A stretch of 64,000 bases of DNA from Bryoerythrophyllum caledonicum (Eukaryota > Streptophyta > Bryopsida > Pottiales > Pottiaceae): assembly GCA_963971425.1 (NCBI GenBank), contig OZ020517.1, forward strand, positions 31,282,734 through 31,346,733. The letters run 5' to 3'. The notes below the pieces were generated by a model that ran no database searches, was not told the DNA's origin, and saw nothing but the letters and a program-made list of their open reading frames with translations. Numbering within the stretch: position 1 is the stretch's first letter; the number at the start of each line of letters is the position of its first letter. Positions 31,248-42,400 of the stretch are shown piece by piece. The translations under genes and the position numbers were made by a program.

Positions 31248-34200
31248 ATGTCAAAAAAGTATAATGAATTAAGGGAAATCGAAAATAAAGCAAGAGATGA
31301 ACGTCAAAGAAAAAGAGCAAAAGGAAATGACAGATCATTAAGGTCAATACTAGTTGGTATTAATAACCCAATATATGATACTACCCCTTCTCCTAATCCT
31401 TTGGATTCTCAACTTTCTGGATTTACTTTTGGGTTTCCATTACCAGATCATTATGAGGAAGAATATAGAAAATTACTAGCATCTCCTAAAACACCGGAGA
31501 GTTATAAACCAGAAGTTGTTCTAGTTGCAAATGAGCAATTAAGGGAAACTGTAGAGGCTGGAAGAAAGAGTTTTTCTTATTATACTACCTCTAGTGAAAT
31601 ACAAAGTCCTGAGGAAACTAAAATAAAATCACCTAGATATCGAAAAGGAAAGGAACCCAAACTTGGGTTAACTGTGGAGATAAAAGTGAAAGAAGAATTT
31701 ATTGGAAGTTCTTCGGAAAACTCAACGATTAAACAATTAAATTTTCAAACTCCAACTCTAAATGATAATTTAGATTCATCTAATTCATTGAGTGATTATT
31801 TTAAGTTGAGAACTAGAATTAATAGTATAAAGGATTCTCTTAATCTTCAAAATCCTATTGATAATATTAAGAAGGAACAAATTGAGGGGACACCTTCTTC
31901 ACCCAATCCAAATCTAGATGAATCTTCTCATAAGGAGCAAAATGTTGACTCTAAGAAATTATCTAAGGAAAATTCACAAAAGATAGAAGAGAAAGAGAGT
32001 GAAGAGAATGTAAAGGAAGATCAAACAACAACAAGAATATTTAGCTCTCCTTTACCTAATAGACCACCTATTCCACCACCACCTCCGAAAATACCAATAT
32101 ATCCTATCAATATGGCAGCACCACCACGTATCCTAAATATAGCACCTTATCCTATTTTTCATGGATACCCTGGATCTGATCCAGATCGACACTTGGATAG
32201 ATTCCGAGTAGTTGCAAATGCAAACCAGTTACCTGAAAATTTATATTTATCTACTTTTCCTAGTACCTTGCTGGATGATGCCCATCAATGGTATGTTCAA
32301 CTTGAACCTCCGGAAAACTGGGAAGCACTTAAAACCACTTTTCTTGCTAGATTTCGTCCTAGGTCATTTATTCCTGGATTGATTGATCGATTCCGTACTA
32401 TTCGGATGGGAGTAAATGAAGGAATTGACTCTTATTACACAAGATTCAATACCCTTCTAAAAAGATGGTCAGGACACGCATTGGGAAATCAAATGTTGTC
32501 TTGTACCTTTGTAGGGGGAGTTTGGCCAGAGGAGTTAAGAATATATTTAAAAGAACATAACCCTGAAGATATTGCTACGGCCTATGCCTTAGCCAAAACT
32601 TGGGAAGAAGCAAGGGTCAATACAGATTTTGCACAATATGCTGATGGTTATCCACCACGGAGAGAAGGATATGATCATATTCTTGGAATGGATATTTATG
32701 GAAAAGATCATTATCCTTATCCCTCAAACAGACTTCAATTGCCACTGGCACCAATCCCGTTACAAATGAACAATCCAAATACGCAACTTTTGGCCATTAA
32801 AGGATCAAAAGATGATGCCATGATGGAAAACATTTCTAAACTTGAAAAGAGATTGAGTGAGTTGTCTGTACAAGTGACAGGAGGAAAGGAAAAGAGAGCT
32901 AGACCTATAAATATAAGGACAAATGTATGGTGTACCAACTGTAAGGGACATGGACATCTATCAAATGAATGTCCTACTCCCATTGGAGATGCTTATAACC
33001 TTAGACTTAAATGTACTTTTTGTGGAGGGTCTCATGATGTATCCAATTGTTGGAATTTGGGAAAAGTAGTTGCAGCCGTTAGTGCAAATATACAACCCAT
33101 TCACAAATCTAAAGAACCATATAATGTTACCTCAAAAAGGCCATTTACCAGACCTAATACGGGAGAACCTTATAGACCTGGAGATGGTAGACCTCGATGG
33201 GGTACCAATTATAATTCAGCTCCAAATTGGAATGGACCACCTTCCAACCCCAATACCCGTCGTTATGGGACCCCTGAAAAAGGAAAGATTTTTGTTTGTT
33301 GGAATTGTGACGAGCTAGGCCATATGGCTAAAGATTGTCCTAATGCAAGGAAACAAGTGGGTTATAATCCATTATGTGGGAGATGTGGTGAAAATGGCCA
33401 CACTGCCAATGATTGTAATGCACCTACACCAATAAGGCGGGTACAATTTGATGAATCTAGAAATTCTCACAATGTTAATCAAATAACAGAAGAAATTAAT
33501 GAACCAACTAAAGAAGTGTTTGTAACACGATCCGCTAATAAAGCGAAATTAGCGTTGATAGAGAGTGATCAGGCAAGTAGTTCTGATAATGACTATAAAA
33601 CTGCAAAAATAGGAAAGGGAAAATTATTAGAAAAGAAACAATCTAATCCACAAAAAATAGTTTCCGATCCAGTGAGTTCGGAACCAAATTTAATTCCTGA
33701 CATTCCTATAATTGTGGAAAAATCCACACCTATCAGTATTCCATTGAATTCCCAACCAGGAATCAATCCAGTTTTATCAACACCAGAACTTCCAAAAGAA
33801 ATACCAACAATAGCTTCTCTTGACCCAAGTACTTCTACATTACACTCTTTCTATAAAAATCCCAAAAAGAAATTAATTGAAACAACTAGTGCAAGAAAGA
33901 GAAAATACAATCGAAGTATGCGGTTAGCAGAAGGGATGACGCCATATGATATACTAACTAATATGGAAAAAATTCAACCCGACATTTCTCTTAGACAATT
34001 GTTGGCAATTGCACCTAAATGTCGTGGTGAATTGAGTTCATCTTTAGTTAGAAAAAGGGCTAAGGTTGTAGATGTTAATGATATTTCCTTAGATCTCGGA
34101 GCTCCAACTGTTGATGTAATAATTGATGGTACATTGATTGATGGAGTACAAATTGATAGTGGTTCAAGTGTAAATCTCATGAATGTAGATACTATGGAAG

Positions 34201-35105
34201 AATTAGGTCTTAAGACCATGACTTCCACGCCCATAGTCCTAAGAATGGCTGATCAAAGTAGAGTATTACCTTTAGGAATACTCAGAAATGTAGAAACCGT
34301 TATAAGTGGTTTATCTTTTAAAATCAACTTTGTTGTTTTCAAAGTCAGTGAATCAATATCTACTTATCCAATCCTTTTAGGGAGACCTTGGTTAAAAATG
34401 GCCAAAGCAAAAGATGATTGGAATAAGGGTACAATAACCATAGGGGAAAAAAGGAATAAAATTGTATTACCTATGTTCCCAATTGAATATCAGGGAGAAA
34501 CTCAAGATGATGATACTGATGTCACCTCTGAGAATTCCTATGATAAAGAAACTGAAACTACTCAACAAGTCGCTAAGGAAATGCCACAAATCAAATGTAT
34601 AGGATTAGGAGAATATTCATGCCTAAAAGAATTAGAAATAGACTCAGATGATGCTATTTTAGCTTGGGAAAATACTCCTACATTTAATATAACAGTTGAA
34701 GTTGAATCTGAATTAGAACCACCTTATATAAGTGATTCAGAAGAATTAGTAGAGAACATGTTTCATACAAAGTTTAAAAAACTTCCACCTCCAAAAAGTT
34801 CTTGTATAGAAATGAACTTAGGAACGGTGGACGATCCAAAAAATATCAAAATCTTTAATGGACTAGATCCTACAGAATTAAGAGAATGGAAAATCTTTTT
34901 TGAAGAATGTAAGGATACTTTTGCTTGGACTTATAAAGATCTCAAAGGTATCCCTCCAGAAGTATGTCAGCACAGAATCATTTTAGAACCTAACACCCAA
35001 CCAGTAAGACAGAGACAATACCGAATGAATCCTAAATATTCCCTTATGGTAAAAGAAGAGATAGATAAACTCTTGGAATGTGGATTTATTTATCCTGTTC
35101 CCTAA
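31248..35105 (+). CDS. Gag, protease and N-terminus of reverse transcriptase
   Basis: This 1285-codon frame starts at ATG 31248. Residues 1-280 are a charged, disordered extension ending in a Pro-rich stretch. A retrotransposon-gag region follows, with YLSTFPSTLLDDAHQWYVQL and WEALKTTFLARFRP near residues 325-375. Four zinc knuckles are visible: CTNCKGHGHLSNEC, CTFCGGSHDVSNC, CWNCDELGHMAKDC and CGRCGENGHTANDC, between about 560 and 725. The protease carries DSGSS near residue 970 rather than DTG. The RT N-terminus ends FIYPVP at a TAA (35103-35105). The minus-strand sister element reads Tyr at that position, so TAA is probably a mutation, or else a readthrough stop. The downstream frame continues in register. 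Confidence 0.92.
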   Translation: MSKKYNELREIENKARDERQRKRAKGNDRSLRSILVGINNPIYDTTPSPNPLDSQLSGFTFGFPLPDHYEEEYRKLLASPKTPESYKPEVVLVANEQLRETVEAGRKSFSYYTTSSEIQSPEETKIKSPRYRKGKEPKLGLTVEIKVKEEFIGSSSENSTIKQLNFQTPTLNDNLDSSNSLSDYFKLRTRINSIKDSLNLQNPIDNIKKEQIEGTPSSPNPNLDESSHKEQNVDSKKLSKENSQKIEEKESEENVKEDQTTTRIFSSPLPNRPPIPPPPPKIPIYPINMAAPPRILNIAPYPIFHGYPGSDPDRHLDRFRVVANANQLPENLYLSTFPSTLLDDAHQWYVQLEPPENWEALKTTFLARFRPRSFIPGLIDRFRTIRMGVNEGIDSYYTRFNTLLKRWSGHALGNQMLSCTFVGGVWPEELRIYLKEHNPEDIATAYALAKTWEEARVNTDFAQYADGYPPRREGYDHILGMDIYGKDHYPYPSNRLQLPLAPIPLQMNNPNTQLLAIKGSKDDAMMENISKLEKRLSELSVQVTGGKEKRARPINIRTNVWCTNCKGHGHLSNECPTPIGDAYNLRLKCTFCGGSHDVSNCWNLGKVVAAVSANIQPIHKSKEPYNVTSKRPFTRPNTGEPYRPGDGRPRWGTNYNSAPNWNGPPSNPNTRRYGTPEKGKIFVCWNCDELGHMAKDCPNARKQVGYNPLCGRCGENGHTANDCNAPTPIRRVQFDESRNSHNVNQITEEINEPTKEVFVTRSANKAKLALIESDQASSSDNDYKTAKIGKGKLLEKKQSNPQKIVSDPVSSEPNLIPDIPIIVEKSTPISIPLNSQPGINPVLSTPELPKEIPTIASLDPSTSTLHSFYKNPKKKLIETTSARKRKYNRSMRLAEGMTPYDILTNMEKIQPDISLRQLLAIAPKCRGELSSSLVRKRAKVVDVNDISLDLGAPTVDVIIDGTLIDGVQIDSGSSVNLMNVDTMEELGLKTMTSTPIVLRMADQSRVLPLGILRNVETVISGLSFKINFVVFKVSESISTYPILLGRPWLKMAKAKDDWNKGTITIGEKRNKIVLPMFPIEYQGETQDDDTDVTSENSYDKETETTQQVAKEMPQIKCIGLGEYSCLKELEIDSDDAILAWENTPTFNITVEVESELEPPYISDSEELVENMFHTKFKKLPPPKSSCIEMNLGTVDDPKNIKIFNGLDPTELREWKIFFEECKDTFAWTYKDLKGIPPEVCQHRIILEPNTQPVRQRQYRMNPKYSLMVKEEIDKLLECGFIYPVP

Positions 35106-37583
35106 AGTGAATGGGTATCACCTATAGTAGTGGTTCCTAAGAAAAATGGCAAATTGAGAATTTGTCAGGATTTTCGTAAATTAAATAGTGTAACTAAGAA
35201 AGATTACTTTCCTTTACCATTCACTGATGCTATCCTTGATGGAGTAGCAGGTCATGAGTGTTATTCTTTCTTAGATGGTTTTTCAGGTTACAATCAAGTA
35301 AAAATAGCACCTGAAGATAGACCCTTAACAACTTTTACCACTGACTGGGGTACTTTTGCCTATAATGTCATGCCCTTTGGGTTATGTAACGCACCTGCTA
35401 CATTCCAAAGAACAATGACAACAGCATTCCAAAAATATTTGCGAAAATTTATTGAAATTTTCTTAGATGACTTTTGTGTCTTTAGCACTAAAGCAGAACA
35501 TAGGGTATGTTTGAAAAAATGCTTTGAACAATGTCATGAATATGGTATTTCCATAAATGCAGCCAAGTCAGAATTTACAGTACCATGCGGGAGGTTAGTA
35601 GGACATATTGTATCCCTACATGGAATTGGAGTAGATCCTGATAAAATAGCAGTTATTTTAGCTTATGAAACACTTGTTCATATCACTGGACTCAAAGGAT
35701 TTTTGGGAGCTATAGGTTATTACCGAAGATTTATTTACCTATATGCAGAAATTGCAGCACCCTTAACTCATTTGACAAAACAAACTGATACCCCCGGAAT
35801 TTGGACTGAAGAATGTACTAAGGCGTTTGAAAAATTGAAAAGATGTCTTAGTAAAGCTCCAATTCTTATTTCCCCTAATTGGAATATCCCTTTTGAAGTA
35901 TATGTAGATGCTTCCAATTTTGCAATTGGGAGTGTATTAAGTCAAAAGGATGCTAAAGGTCATGATCGACCAATCTACTTTGCAAGTAGACAATTGAGTG
36001 CTGCAGAAAAGAACTATTCTGTAACTGAAAGAGAAGGGTTAGGAATGGTTTTTTCTGTTAAAAAATATAGACATTATTTGTTAGGATATAAATTCACTTT
36101 TCATGTGGATCATGATGCTTTAAAATATATGGTTAATAAACCCCAACTTAGTGGAAGGATTGCAAGATGGGTTTTATTACTTCAAGAATTTAATTTTACC
36201 GTTGATGTCCGACCGGGAAGAAAACATGCTAATGCAGACTTTCTTTCGCGTGTCAGTGAAGAAGTTAATCCTATTTCTATTAATGATAGTTTTCCAGATG
36301 CTAATCTTTTTCAAGTGGATGTTATCCCCATAGAATATGCTGATGTTCTTCATTATTTGAAAACCAATACATTTCCTCATGATTATACGGATAAACAAAA
36401 ACATAAATTAATATATAAAGTACAACCTTATACTTTAATTTCAAATGTACTTTACAAGAAAGGAAAAGATGGGATTTTAAGACGATGTATTAACCCGGGT
36501 GAAGTGCCCATGATCCTTAAAGGATGTCATGATGACATTTGTGGGGGCCACTTTGCCGGTTTAGTGACAGCCAATAAAGCATTACAATCTGGTTATTGGT
36601 GGCCTACCTTGTTTACGGATGCCCATAAATACACCCAGAAATGTGATCCATGCCAAAGAGTGGGTAAACCCACTCCCTCTACTGCAATGCCATTAAATCC
36701 AATTTTAGCCCAAACGCCATTTGAAAAATGGAGCATAGACTTTGTGGGACCTATTAAACCACCAAGTAGGCATGGACAAAAACGGTATATTTTGGTTGCA
36801 ACAGAATATGTAACCAAATGGGCAGAAGCATTACCAACAAAAACTGATGATGCAAAAACAGTTGCAAAATTCTTATATGAAAATATTATTATCCGGTTTG
36901 GTTGTCCTAAAGAATTGGTAAGTGATAGGGGCACACATTTTTTGAATGATATAATTGAACAATTGACTACAAAATATTTAATTAAGCATAGAAAAACTAC
37001 CCCTTATCATCCAAGGGCTAATGGACAAACGGAGAAAACAAATGGCATTTTATGTCGTATAACCACAAAAACGGTTCAAGGTTCAAACGTAGATTGGGAT
37101 GCTAGAGTATATGATGCTTTATGGGCCTATAGATGTGCCTATAAAGTCTCCACTAAATTTACCCCATTTCAATTAGTTTATGGCTTAGAAGCCATATTAC
37201 CTATTGAAATGGAAATACCAACTTTACGAATTGCACTTGATGAAAGATTAGGAGATGAGGAATCATTAAAACAAAGATTATATATGTTAGAAAGATTAGA
37301 TGAAACAAGAGCTCAAGCTTACTTGAATAACATGACAATTCAAAACCAACGCAAATCTTACTATGATAGTAAACTTAAACCAAAAATCTTAAAATCAAAT
37401 GATTTGGTATTATTATATGATAGTCGTTTCCAAAAATTTCCCGGAAAATTTAGAATGCGTTGGTTTGGCCCCTATAAAATTCTTAATTCTTATCCTAATG
37501 GCTCTATTGAACTACAAGATTTTGAGGGACGAATTCATTTGACAAGATACAATGGATACCGTATTAAACCCTATAAAACTTGA
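35106..37583 (+). CDS. Reverse transcriptase, RNase H and integrase
   Basis: This segment is in frame with the upstream gag-PR after one TAA, so no new start is needed; the first ATG is at 35130. RT blocks include VVPKKNGKLRICQDFRKLN, FLDGFSGYNQV, MPFGLCNAPATFQR and the catalytic FLDDF. RNase H shows YVDASNFAIG, ATGs such as HVDHDALKY, and ADFLSR at its end. Integrase has a Cys pair in KCDPCQRVG, then IDFVGP, VSDRGTHF and RANGQTEKTNG, giving D-D-E. The C-terminus ends LYDSRFQKFPGKFRMRWFGPYK, with no chromodomain. A purine-rich AAGGAGGGG follows 14 bp after the stop. Only the nonsense codon upstream prevents expression. Confidence 0.93.
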   Translation, partial: SEWVSPIVVVPKKNGKLRICQDFRKLNSVTKKDYFPLPFTDAILDGVAGHECYSFLDGFSGYNQVKIAPEDRPLTTFTTDWGTFAYNVMPFGLCNAPATFQRTMTTAFQKYLRKFIEIFLDDFCVFSTKAEHRVCLKKCFEQCHEYGISINAAKSEFTVPCGRLVGHIVSLHGIGVDPDKIAVILAYETLVHITGLKGFLGAIGYYRRFIYLYAEIAAPLTHLTKQTDTPGIWTEECTKAFEKLKRCLSKAPILISPNWNIPFEVYVDASNFAIGSVLSQKDAKGHDRPIYFASRQLSAAEKNYSVTEREGLGMVFSVKKYRHYLLGYKFTFHVDHDALKYMVNKPQLSGRIARWVLLLQEFNFTVDVRPGRKHANADFLSRVSEEVNPISINDSFPDANLFQVDVIPIEYADVLHYLKTNTFPHDYTDKQKHKLIYKVQPYTLISNVLYKKGKDGILRRCINPGEVPMILKGCHDDICGGHFAGLVTANKALQSGYWWPTLFTDAHKYTQKCDPCQRVGKPTPSTAMPLNPILAQTPFEKWSIDFVGPIKPPSRHGQKRYILVATEYVTKWAEALPTKTDDAKTVAKFLYENIIIRFGCPKELVSDRGTHFLNDIIEQLTTKYLIKHRKTTPYHPRANGQTEKTNGILCRITTKTVQGSNVDWDARVYDALWAYRCAYKVSTKFTPFQLVYGLEAILPIEMEIPTLRIALDERLGDEESLKQRLYMLERLDETRAQAYLNNMTIQNQRKSYYDSKLKPKILKSNDLVLLYDSRFQKFPGKFRMRWFGPYKILNSYPNGSIELQDFEGRIHLTRYNGYRIKPYKT

Positions 37584-37596
37584 GGACAAGTTAATA

Positions 37597-37611
37597 AATT
37601 AAGGAGGGGAC
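37597..37611 (+). promoter_or_regulatory. Internal polypurine tract after pol
   Basis: TTAAGGAGGGGACA follows the pol stop and nearly repeats the true polypurine tract TTAAGGAGGGGGCTA at the 3' LTR. It may prime plus-strand DNA internally, or mark the end of an ancestral, shorter element before the third ORF region was added. Confidence 0.55.
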
Positions 37612-37689
37612 AATAGTTAAATAGTGAAATACAGAAATTAAAAAATTCAAAATAAAAAAGTATTTTTTTTATTTTTTATTTTTTTAAAA

Positions 37690-37720
<31 letters not shown>

Positions 37721-39480
37721 AAAATAAAAATTAGGAGTAAGAAAAATTGGAAGAAATTAGAAATTCAAATGGACTGAGGATAAGTAAAGTAGGCAATGAG
37801 TAATTAGTAAGTAAAAGAAATTGTCGATTAGACTAAGTGGTCATAAATGAACACGTCAGTCACTTACACATGAGTTAAAGTCATGATGACACGTGGAAGT
37901 GATGGATGATGCCCATTAAGGCACTTAATAGTCAAATCGACGGTTATTGTGAGTGTCTACTGGACGTAACCGAATGTGGCGGTTACAGGGAGAACCAAGA
38001 CAGAACAATTTTAGTGTTTGTGTGGTTGTTTTGTTTCTTGAGTCTTGGTTGTGTTTTGAGAGTGCGAGCGCTTAGTCGAGTTGACAAGAGAACACTTGGG
38101 GAGCAGGGAGTGGTGTGTGTCAATTGGACTGTTGGAGAGAGCCGAAAGAGAGAATGCGGAAGGACCAAGAGACCGTCAAGTTGACAACAAGCGGCACTTA
38201 GGGTTTGGATTGCAGTTCTGTGTGGTGTAATTGTTGTATTGTAAGTTGGTTGTGGCAAGAAAACCTTAACGTACATTGAAAAAACAATTGCATTGTTCAG
38301 TTTGATGTTGGTGTAACTGGCAATATGGAAAACACGCAAGTCCAGTAGACAGATAGAGATTTTTTCTCACTAATTACTTTGTTTGGTGGGAAACCGTGTA
38401 CAACACACAGAAGTGGAGGTCAAAGAACCTGTGAGTAGAGATGTGCGACAAGAGAGAAAGTTGAGAAAACCTTATCGTCACAGTCAAGTTGAAAGCTACA
38501 GGTGAGAGTGTCAAACTGCGCCTCTAGGGTTTGTGTATGCAGCATTTGATTAAAGCCATGTGTTAACTGTCACCTTGGTCGACTTGACTTTGAATCAGTT
38601 TTGTCTGTATGTAGAATGAGTACATGAGTATCGTGTTTTGAAAGAGTTCACAGCTGAGAAAGAGAAAGAAAAAATTAGTATATTTAGTTGGACTGACAGA
38701 AACTGCAATCAGTCGATTTGAATTGAACATCAGAGACTGCAATCGCAGAAATGTTGAGAGAAAATCAGGAAGTGAGAGAAATTTCTGTTGAAAGAACTAA
38801 CAACTAATTTATGCTAACAATTAACTCTGCCAAGTCCCAAAATGTTATTGCGTCATTTGGTTTCAATTCTGTTTGCTCAAAAGAAACGCAGTATGACAAT
38901 TTGTCGAGTTGTACATGAGTTAAGTTGAGAGTCACAAGTGTAAAATAAAAATTAAAAAATTAAAAAAATAAATAAATAAAATAAGAATAAATAAAAAGAG
39001 ACTAGGTCAAATCGAGAGGTAGTTGGTAGGTAGCATACAGTGCGTAGAGGAATCAATAACATGCCAAGGGACATAATGTCATTTTGTCAAATAGACACAA
39101 GTTAGACAACAGTAGTCAAGTTGAGACAGAAAAGAAAGTAATCTTATTAGTGAGTATCTAATGGACCCTTTCACTTATCTGACCTTAAAAAGACTGGTCT
39201 GAACTTAAAAAGAGAGTAGGTCAGGTCAAATAGACTAATAAAGCCTATTTTTCACGAGTTAGACTTGCATAATTAAGGAAAATTCAGAAAATAAGTATGT
39301 AGAAAATAAGAATTGAGAGTAAGAGAGTTAATAAAAAAAATAATAAAAAGAAATAAGTTGGAAACATGAAGTTGCACATGGATGTTAACGGAAGTGGCGA
39401 AATGATCCAGTTGACATGGGCGGTGTACATGTATGATTGTCAATTGGACTCCATTAACAGACTGTTGCAAGTAAAGAAAC
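37612..39480 (+). other. Spacer between pol and third ORF, rich in GTCNANTNGAC
   Basis: This 1.9-kb spacer has no convincing gene. It contains AAAT-type microsatellites (about 37688-37722 and 38960-38995) and eleven exact GTCNANTNGAC palindromes. It probably is the leader of a transcript for the third ORF. Confidence 0.6.
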
Positions 39481-42400
39481 ATGAAGACCAGCAAGACAAA
39501 GAAGATGAACCTTCCAGCGCCTACTCCTTCACAAGCAGAGCCAGTGCCTCCAACCAAGAAGATTAAGGAGCTGAGCCTCAAGAAGATGTCAGCCGATGTG
39601 TGGAGTCAAGTTGAAGCTAACAAGGTCAATTTGAAAGCAGCAGGATTGTGGGATTTCCTTCTGTTAACTTTTGAGCCGCAAGACAATGACTGTGTCACAC
39701 AGTTTTTAAACTCCACGTTGTTTGGAACAAAGACGGAAGCAGTGGTCGACAAGACTCTGTATGACTTTACAGCTTTCAGTATATCGGAGATTTTGAATCT
39801 GTACCAGGGCTCCGGTCAAATTGAAAGAGAAGTTGGTACTGTCAAGATTGTGGATTTGGCAGGTCTATTTGACGTAGGAGCAGTTGCCGAAGGAGAGTGC
39901 AATCCAGAGAAGGCACGAGGTATTTGGGCGGAATGGTTACCATTTTTTAATGAACGCATTCTACTGGCAGAACGTGGCACTAACAGAATGACCAAAGAAG
40001 GAGTAGCAGCGGCGATCCAGGGTTGGAATGGAGCCAAACTCAGTTGGGGTAATACGTTGTTTGAAAAAATCAAAGTAGAGATTGGGAAGAAGCAGACAAA
40101 GACCCCGTTTGCGTTGTATAGTGTTGTATACCTTTCCACCTTGGTGAAGCCTAGATCATCTACAGAAGGATCAGTAGTTTCCGGAAAGAATGCATCTCTC
40201 CCTAAGTTAGGGGACTTAATGAGAAAGGAGTTAGTCAAATTGACGAGAGAGCCATTTGACTCAGTTCTGTTAACTAGACATACTAATAGTGGAACTGGAG
40301 GTGAAGGCGGCTCCTCATCTGGAGACTTCTTAGTCCGCCATTGGCCACGTACTGCGGCACCAGTCCACACCTCAAGTCCAATCGACTTAACTCGGAGCCA
40401 AAATGAAGAAGTGTTGGCAGAGGTCAATTTGATTGCGACTGCACCTACAAAGAAGCAGGGGAAGAGGGCGTCGCGAGTTACCCCCAAGATGAGGAAGGAT
40501 GCAGAAGCAAGAGAGGCCCAATTACAAGATGAACTAGAGCGCTTGGAACAACAGATGATTACGGATTCCGAGGCTAATCTGGAAACGATTAGATTAACTC
40601 GTTTGGAACTGGTCAATTTGACGACAGTAAACGAGGGCATACTGGCTGAAGCTGCTAAGAAACAACTGGACGCAACTAGGTACAAGGAATTGTACCAGAA
40701 GGAGAGAGACGAGCATTTAGCGTTGAAGAATCAGATGGAGCAACTACAAGCAGAGTATAACCAAGATGCAGCGTTTCATCAACAAGAGCGACAGCAAAAG
40801 GAGGTTTTGCGAGCCCAACTGGCGGACGCTATAGAAACTCACCGACGGGAGTTGGAGAATCTTCAACCTCCTCCAGTTGAAGTCAAAAGTGCTGAGATGA
40901 ACCGCCTGATGCTTGAAGTGGAGGCACTTCAGCTCCTTCTTCAAGACGCACGAGGTCAAATGGATGGAGGCGGCCTTGAAGTGGATCGGTTACAAGCGGC
41001 ATTGTGGAAAGTCAACTTGACATCACCCGCCACTTATTCACTGTTTAGAGCTTATGAGCTCCAGCGAGATACGGTGTTCACGATTTTCAACCGGGCGAGA
41101 TATTGTCAACTTGACGCGGTAGAGTTTGACCGAGCCTGGCGAATGGTGATCGGAATGCACAATGCGGAGAATCTCATCTGTGAGATGATTGCACGCGGTG
41201 ACGTCAAATTGACTGAGGCTAGTAAGCTACTCATTCCCATTGGTCATTTAGGTGCACGAGTGACGCTGTATTATTTGAACTTGGAAGCCCAATTACATCA
41301 GAGACGTCAAATGGACGTGGCAGTAGAGAGCCAAAGACCGACAGGAGTACAGGACTTTGCTAACCAAGTAGCGGAAGTTGCACTGACTACATCGCCTGAA
41401 GTTTTGGAAGCATGGGAAGAATTGATGAAGGGATTGAAGCGAGCGGTAAGTAACCAGGACAACGTTCGTGTCAAATTGTCCTATGTGCTGGAGCGGGAGG
41501 GCTGCGCTCAACGAGGAGAACTGTCGACTGGACACTATGTATATGGGCTAGCCCAATCTCACCGTGACTTGAGGCGAATCTTAGATCAGTTGAGGGATCG
41601 TCAATTTGACATCACTCCACATAATGCCCAAGTACAGTTACTTTTACCTCCAGCCACGTTTGCTTCACCGACCTGGCTCCATATTCGAACTCCAGTGACT
41701 GGTTCTCATGCAAAGGAGTATTACCTTGGACACTATGATCGTCTATTTGACAGGGCGTTTGAGCAACCTGTTCTGACATGGTCAGCGATTACCTGGTTGT
41801 TAGAAGATTACGGACTATCAAGAACTGAAGAGCGATCATGGGACCTGGTGTACAAGGCAGTAGTGGACCACACATGGACCATGACACCGCCTATCGCTAT
41901 GAGTACCAACGCCCATTTCTGCAACCTAGTTCCGCGACGTTTCAAGTGGGATCCACAGGCCACTATTGATTCGGTGGAATATAACTGGCCCCTGATACCG
42001 GATCAATTTGACACTGTCAACAACTGTGCGGATGCCTATGAGGAGTTCTGGACTGCGCACCATCAACACACGGATCCAGTGTGTTTCCGAGCAGCCGTTT
42101 TCGCCAAGTTCCTGTCTTATATGTGTAGGACGTTCAAGGTGATCATCGACGTGAATAGGTTTGATGATCGAAAGCCCGAGTTTTTGCTTGCTCTTAAGCT
42201 GCGGTATCACAGTGCGCGATGGAGTAGAATGTTGGAAATTATGTCCATGATGCATTTTTTGTATGGTACTAACGGGTGTTTCATCAACGAGTTTAACGGC
42301 ACGAGGAAGGTGGCAATCGACAACTGGCTTACGTTTCAGCACACGAATCGAATAGAGTTACTTCAATTTGACGATGATGTGCGGCGGGACGCGAGCAAGT

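Noticed and set aside
39816-40685. 289-codon minus-strand frame
   Set aside because: It is antisense to the intact 996-codon third ORF.
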